Assembly: GCA_964427535.1 (NCBI GenBank)
Contig: CAYRVF010000101.1
Coordinates: forward strand, 1-18,683
DNA: 18,683 bases
Source of the DNA: CAYRVF01 sp964427535
GTDB lineage: Bacteria > Chloroflexota > Ktedonobacteria > Ktedonobacterales > JADMIN01
Direction: 5' to 3'
The notes beneath the pieces are model-generated. The model worked only from the letters and a program-made list of their open reading frames with translations, did no database searches and was not told the DNA's origin. The position numbers and the translations under genes are program-made. Every line of letters starts with the position of its first letter. Position 1 is the first letter of the stretch. Shown here piece by piece: positions 15,867 through 18,683 of the stretch.

Positions 15867-16927
15867 GCGTCAACTCCCTTCAGGTGACGAGCGCGGCGCT
15901 GCTTGGGAGCGAGCGTTCCAACGCTGCGCGCAAGTCCGGCCCACCGCGCCCTGTAACTCGGCGGGCGGCGCATCTGCCGCAGGCGTGGGTCGGCCATCTC
16001 CTCAATGCCGAAATTGAGCAGAAACAATCCCGCGCCGAAGACCGCGATGCACAAGCCCGGCGGCACGAACCACCACCACGCCCCCTGCAGCAGCGCGCTG
16101 CCGTTGATGGCGGCGTTCATCATGATGCCCCAGCTATTGGAGGCGCTATCGCCAAAGCCGAGGAACTCCAGACCGGCCACCTGCAAGAGCACCTGAATAG
16201 TCGTGGTGATGAAGCTCGCCGCGACGATGGAGGTCTGATTGGGAAGAATGTCGAAGAAGACCAGGCGCCAGGTGGATTCGCCGTTCGCGCGCGCCGCCGT
16301 GACGAACTCGCGGTTGCGGATCGAGAGCGTCTGCGCCCGGATGACGCGTGCGCCCCAGGGCCAGTTCGTCAGCGCGACCACCAGCGCGACCACCAGCGTC
16401 GAGCGGCTGAAGTACTGCACGCACACGATCGCCAGCGGAAATGCCGGAATGACCAGAAAGACGTTCGTGATGAGCGTCAGCACGTCGTCCACCGCGCCGC
16501 CAAAGTAGCCGCTCACCAGGCCGACCGTGACGGCGATGACCATCACCAGCAACCCCGTCGCGAGCGACCAGAAGACCGAGGAACGCGTGCCCACCACGAG
16601 CTGGCTGAAGACATCCTGCCCGAGCTGGTTCGTGCCCAGCGGGTGCGTCGCGGAGGGAGACGCCACCAGGTTGAGCGACACCTTGTTGGGCTGCGACGAG
16701 ACGAAGAGCGGGCCGAAGAGCGCGACGAACACAAAGAACGCGACGATGACCGTGCCTGCCATGACCTTGCGGTTTGTCGTCACCAGACGCCAGACGGCAC
16801 GACATGTTGCCCGAATCGCGCCAGGTCGCGCGGACGCGGAGGACGGTGGCAGCAGCGGGGCGAGTGGCGGCATGCCGTCCGCGTCGCCAAGCATGCTCGT
16901 CGTCATCGGTGGTGGAATCTGGCTCAC
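15863..16927 (-). CDS. dppC: Peptide/nickel-type ABC transporter permease C
   Basis: This permease has 354 residues, starting at GTG (16927). A proline-rich cytoplasmic N-terminus precedes the first membrane segment (about 57-78). The family signature HPLGTNQLGQDVFSQL follows (95-110), then further segments at about 117-143, 149-172, 176-195, 231-252 and 285-305. The loop that contacts the ATPases is at about 210-230 (AARANGESTWRLVFFDILPN). The open frame runs back to 17380, but that part lies inside permease B in another frame and encodes arginine-rich nonsense. The GTG lies 2 nt after the B stop with AAAGGAG upstream; a nearby ATG at 16906 has no ribosome site. Its stop overlaps the D start. 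Confidence 0.92.
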   Translation of the reverse strand: MSQIPPPMTTSMLGDADGMPPLAPLLPPSSASARPGAIRATCRAVWRLVTTNRKVMAGTVIVAFFVFVALFGPLFVSSQPNKVSLNLVASPSATHPLGTNQLGQDVFSQLVVGTRSSVFWSLATGLLVMVIAVTVGLVSGYFGGAVDDVLTLITNVFLVIPAFPLAIVCVQYFSRSTLVVALVVALTNWPWGARVIRAQTLSIRNREFVTAARANGESTWRLVFFDILPNQTSIVAASFITTTIQVLLQVAGLEFLGFGDSASNSWGIMMNAAINGSALLQGAWWWFVPPGLCIAVFGAGLFLLNFGIEEMADPRLRQMRRPPSYRARWAGLARSVGTLAPKQRRARHLKGVDA

Positions 16928-16929
16928 GT

Positions 16930-17928
16930 CTACGCGCTCCTTTCCTGCCGCATGCGCGGGTCGAGCACCACATAGACCAGATCCATGACGAGGTTCATGA
17001 CGACCGTCACGATGATGACCAGCAGCAGAATGCCGTCTGCCAGCGAATAGTCCTGGCTCTGGATCGCCTGGAAGAGCGCGTAGCCGATACCGGGATACGA
17101 GAACACCGTCTCGACCAGCAACTGTCCGCCGACGATCGCGCCGACCGCGATGGCGAAGCCAGTGACGCTTGGCAGAATCGCATTGCGCGCCGCGTAGCGA
17201 AACATGACGCGCCGGGTGGTCAGGCCCTTCGCGCGCGCCATCAACACGTAGTCCTCGGAGAGCGTGGTGACCATCGAGTTGCGCATCGTCAGCATCCAAC
17301 CGGCGACGGTCGAGATGATCAGCGTGAGCGCGGGCAATACGGCGTGCTGGGCCGCACTCAGCAGAAAATCCGCGTTCCACCCCGGCGTGACCGACGTGAC
17401 GTCGTAGCCATCAGCGAAGGGGAACCAGCCCCACAGAAATCCAAGGAAGTAGACCGCCAGCAGCGCCAGCCAGGGATAGAGAATCGAGTAGAAGAAGATC
17501 AAGACCGACGAGACCACCGTATCGAGCGCCGTGCCACGCTTCCAGGCCGTCACGATGCCGAGCAGCGTACCGAGCGTGAAGCTCAGCAGCACGCTCACCG
17601 AGAGCAGCACCAGGGTCCAGGGGAGATCCTGGGCGATGATCGAGGTGACGGAGCTAGGATAGTAGTTCGTCGAGATGCCCAGATTGCCGTGTAGCACGTT
17701 GCCAAGATAGGTGAAGTATTGCACCCACAGCGGGTCAGTCGTGTTGATGCCGAACTGCGCTTCGAGCGCCTTGAGCGTCGCCGGACTGACCGCGCCGTGC
17801 TGGGCCAGCCGGTTGTAGATCGTCTCGGCGGGGTTACCGGGCGCCATGCGGGGCAAGAAGAAATTGATCGTCACGGCAGCCAGGATGGCCAGCAGATAGA
17901 TGCCAACCCGGCGTATCAAGCGGCGCAT
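16930..17928 (-). CDS. dppB: Peptide/nickel-type ABC transporter permease B
   Basis: This 332-residue permease is the usual length for the DppB/OppB family. It starts with the expected short basic tail and first helix (MRRLIRRVGIYLLAILAAVT), then the family's PRMAPGNPAE motif. The external loop contains LGNVLHGNLGIS, and the ATPase-contact loop reads YVLMARAKGLTTRRVMFRYA before AILP. Six membrane segments are visible by hydrophobicity. The ATG at 17928 has a very strong ribosome site (GGAGGAGG, 17935-17942, 6 nt away). The spacer between the binding-protein gene and this one is 188 bp with two hairpins; permease C begins 2 nt after its stop. Confidence 0.93.
   Translation of the reverse strand: MRRLIRRVGIYLLAILAAVTINFFLPRMAPGNPAETIYNRLAQHGAVSPATLKALEAQFGINTTDPLWVQYFTYLGNVLHGNLGISTNYYPSSVTSIIAQDLPWTLVLLSVSVLLSFTLGTLLGIVTAWKRGTALDTVVSSVLIFFYSILYPWLALLAVYFLGFLWGWFPFADGYDVTSVTPGWNADFLLSAAQHAVLPALTLIISTVAGWMLTMRNSMVTTLSEDYVLMARAKGLTTRRVMFRYAARNAILPSVTGFAIAVGAIVGGQLLVETVFSYPGIGYALFQAIQSQDYSLADGILLLVIIVTVVMNLVMDLVYVVLDPRMRQERSA
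16937..16943 (-). promoter_or_regulatory. Ribosome binding site fixing the permease C GTG start
   Basis: AAAGGAG on the minus strand lies within the last codons of permease B, 9 nt before the GTG at 16927. It supports GTG over the ATG seven codons later. Confidence 0.6.
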
Positions 17929-18032
17929 GGACGTCCTCCTCCCCCGACTCGAAGCGCGCTGCTTCTATCCCTCAGAACGGTCCCGTGTGCCAGCCCTCAC
18001 TCGCCACCCGTCGTTTGCGATGACGGCAGGGC

Positions 18033-18053
18033 ACACCCTGATGGAGAGGGTGT
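18033..18053 (-). repeat. Hairpin 1 in the binding protein-permease spacer
   Basis: ACACCCT (18033-18039) and AGGGTGT (18047-18053) form a perfect 7-bp stem around a 7-nt loop. It lies within an operon, between the binding-protein stop and permease B. Such intercistronic hairpins often lower downstream transcription or protect the upstream message, so that the binding protein is made in excess. Confidence 0.45.
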
Positions 18054-18062
18054 AGAAGTCGA

Positions 18063-18086
18063 GGGGATGACCTTCCGATCATCCCC
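18063..18086 (-). repeat. Hairpin 2 in the binding protein-permease spacer
   Basis: GGGGATGA (18063-18070) pairs perfectly with TCATCCCC (18079-18086), an 8-bp stem with an 8-nt loop, 30 bp after the binding-protein stop on the minus strand. No T run follows, so it is more likely an attenuating or mRNA-stabilising element than a full terminator. Confidence 0.5.
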
Positions 18087-18116
18087 CCGCCCGGAGTTCC
18101 CGAGTGAAATATCGCG

Positions 18117-18683
18117 CTACTTCGCCGGGGTCAGGTGCAGGATCACCTGCTCGTTGTCGCCAGCGGCGAGCTGGTACGACGAGCCTACGGCGTAGAGATT
18201 AGCAGGCGTGGGCCATCCCGTCCAGTTCGACGTGCTGTATTCGAAGAACTGAACCGCGTCCAGCACCGGAATGACCGGCAACTGGTCAGCCATGATGGCC
18301 GTCAGCCCCTGGATGTCCTTCACCTGCGTGGCGGTGTCCGACGTGGAGGCGTACTCGTTGAGCAGTTGATCGGTCTTCGGATCGCTCCACTGCTCCCAGT
18401 TGGTCGCGCCGGTGCCGGTGATGTGCGTGCTGTGCAGCAGCGGCTCCAGGTAGTAGTACGGGGTCGAGCCGAAGAAGCCGCCGGTCATGATCAGGTCGAA
18501 ATTGTGCGAGGCGCGGTCGGCGCGCCAGTCGTCGTCCGAGACCTTGTTGAGCTGGAGGTCGATGCCCGCCGCCTTCAGGCTCTGCTGCGCGATCTGCAGG
18601 TCGGCGACGTAGTCGGAGAAGTCGCCGGGGACCGTGACCTTGAACGAGAGCTTGTGGCCCTGCGCGTCGGCGTAGATGCCGTC
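18117..18683 (-). CDS. ABC transporter solute-binding protein, family 5 (C-terminal part, cut by window)
   Basis: The frame is open through the window edge, giving the last 188 residues; the start and signal peptide lie outside. The text reads as the C-terminal lobe of a family 5 (peptide/nickel/opine) binding protein. It has a beta strand KLSFKVTVPG, the helix QIAQQSLKAAGIDLQLNKVS, DDDWRADRASHNFDLIMTGG, a distal helix NWEQWSDPKTDQLLNEYAST, and MADQLPVIPVLDAVQFFEYS near the end. These match the usual order of the family's terminal domain. It should be a secreted lipoprotein or tethered receptor that hands substrate to permeases B and C. The binding pocket cannot be judged because most of it lies outside the window. 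Confidence 0.88.
   Translation of the reverse strand, partial: DGIYADAQGHKLSFKVTVPGDFSDYVADLQIAQQSLKAAGIDLQLNKVSDDDWRADRASHNFDLIMTGGFFGSTPYYYLEPLLHSTHITGTGATNWEQWSDPKTDQLLNEYASTSDTATQVKDIQGLTAIMADQLPVIPVLDAVQFFEYSTSNWTGWPTPANLYAVGSSYQLAAGDNEQVILHLTPAK

Noticed and set aside
15884..16975. Plus-strand open frame of 363 residues over permease C
   Set aside because: Extremely rich in R, D, E, H and Q, without any fold-like pattern, opposite a clear permease.
15863..17380. A 505-residue open frame containing permease C with a long N-terminal extension
   Set aside because: The first 151 residues lie inside permease B in another frame and are arginine- and histidine-rich without family similarity. 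The GTG at 16927 with a ribosome site is the real start.
1..18683. CRISPR arrays, tRNA genes, phage or defence islands
   Set aside because: I found no direct-repeat arrays, tRNA-like cloverleaf sequences or characteristic defence proteins. The XRE-AAA-TPR protein has an HTH and a regulator layout rather than a toxic effector domain.

Overview
The window is high-GC bacterial DNA with a gene set that suggests a Chloroflexota-type soil or thermophilic bacterium (Ktedonobacteria or Thermomicrobia-like). The clues are a very large PAS-rich histidine kinase, an XRE-AAA-TPR regulator of about 1000 residues, an SDR/LarA pair and a complete peptide-type ABC transporter. The taxonomic guess is inference from gene style; no rRNA or other marker gene is present. 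I see no tRNA, rRNA, CRISPR array, intact insertion sequence or phage gene.

Layout. Bases 1-5285 (plus strand) hold the 3' part of a giant hybrid histidine kinase cut by the window edge, a small orphan ORF and a YihY/BrkB-family membrane protein. Bases 5387-9123 are a regulatory pair transcribed away from each other: an XRE-AAA-TPR (STAND-like) regulator on the minus strand and a single-domain response regulator on the plus strand, with a 9-bp inverted repeat between them. A strong hairpin at 9154-9196 closes the convergent junction with the next block.

Bases 9237-11386 (minus) are a two-gene unit: an SDR oxidoreductase resembling D-mannonate/fructuronate oxidoreductases, followed 32 bp later by a LarA-family nickel-dependent hydroxyacid racemase/epimerase. 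A perfect 14-bp palindrome matching the LacI/GalR operator pattern lies 117 bp upstream. Together these suggest a sugar-acid catabolic unit under a LacI-type repressor encoded elsewhere. Bases 11763 to about 12720 are a decayed amino-acid permease, with one nonsense codon, one frameshift or deletion and a missing N-terminal half. Next comes an unrecognised 216-residue protein.

Bases 13663-18683 (minus) form a tightly packed peptide/nickel/opine-type ABC operon in the order solute-binding protein (partial), permease B, permease C, ATPase D, ATPase F. There are ATGA stop/start overlaps at C-D and D-F, a 2-nt gap at B-C, and two hairpins in the only sizeable spacer, between the binding protein and permease B. 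All four intact ABC components keep their family motifs. The substrate cannot be read from sequence. A peptide is the default, but the nearby sugar-acid enzymes make an oligosaccharide or uronide substrate, or nickel, worth considering.

The most interesting item is the SDR-LarA pair with its palindromic operator. The LarA homologue keeps the family's catalytic histidines and cofactor lysine at the same spacing, so it is probably active, but on a substrate that is more likely a sugar acid than lactate.
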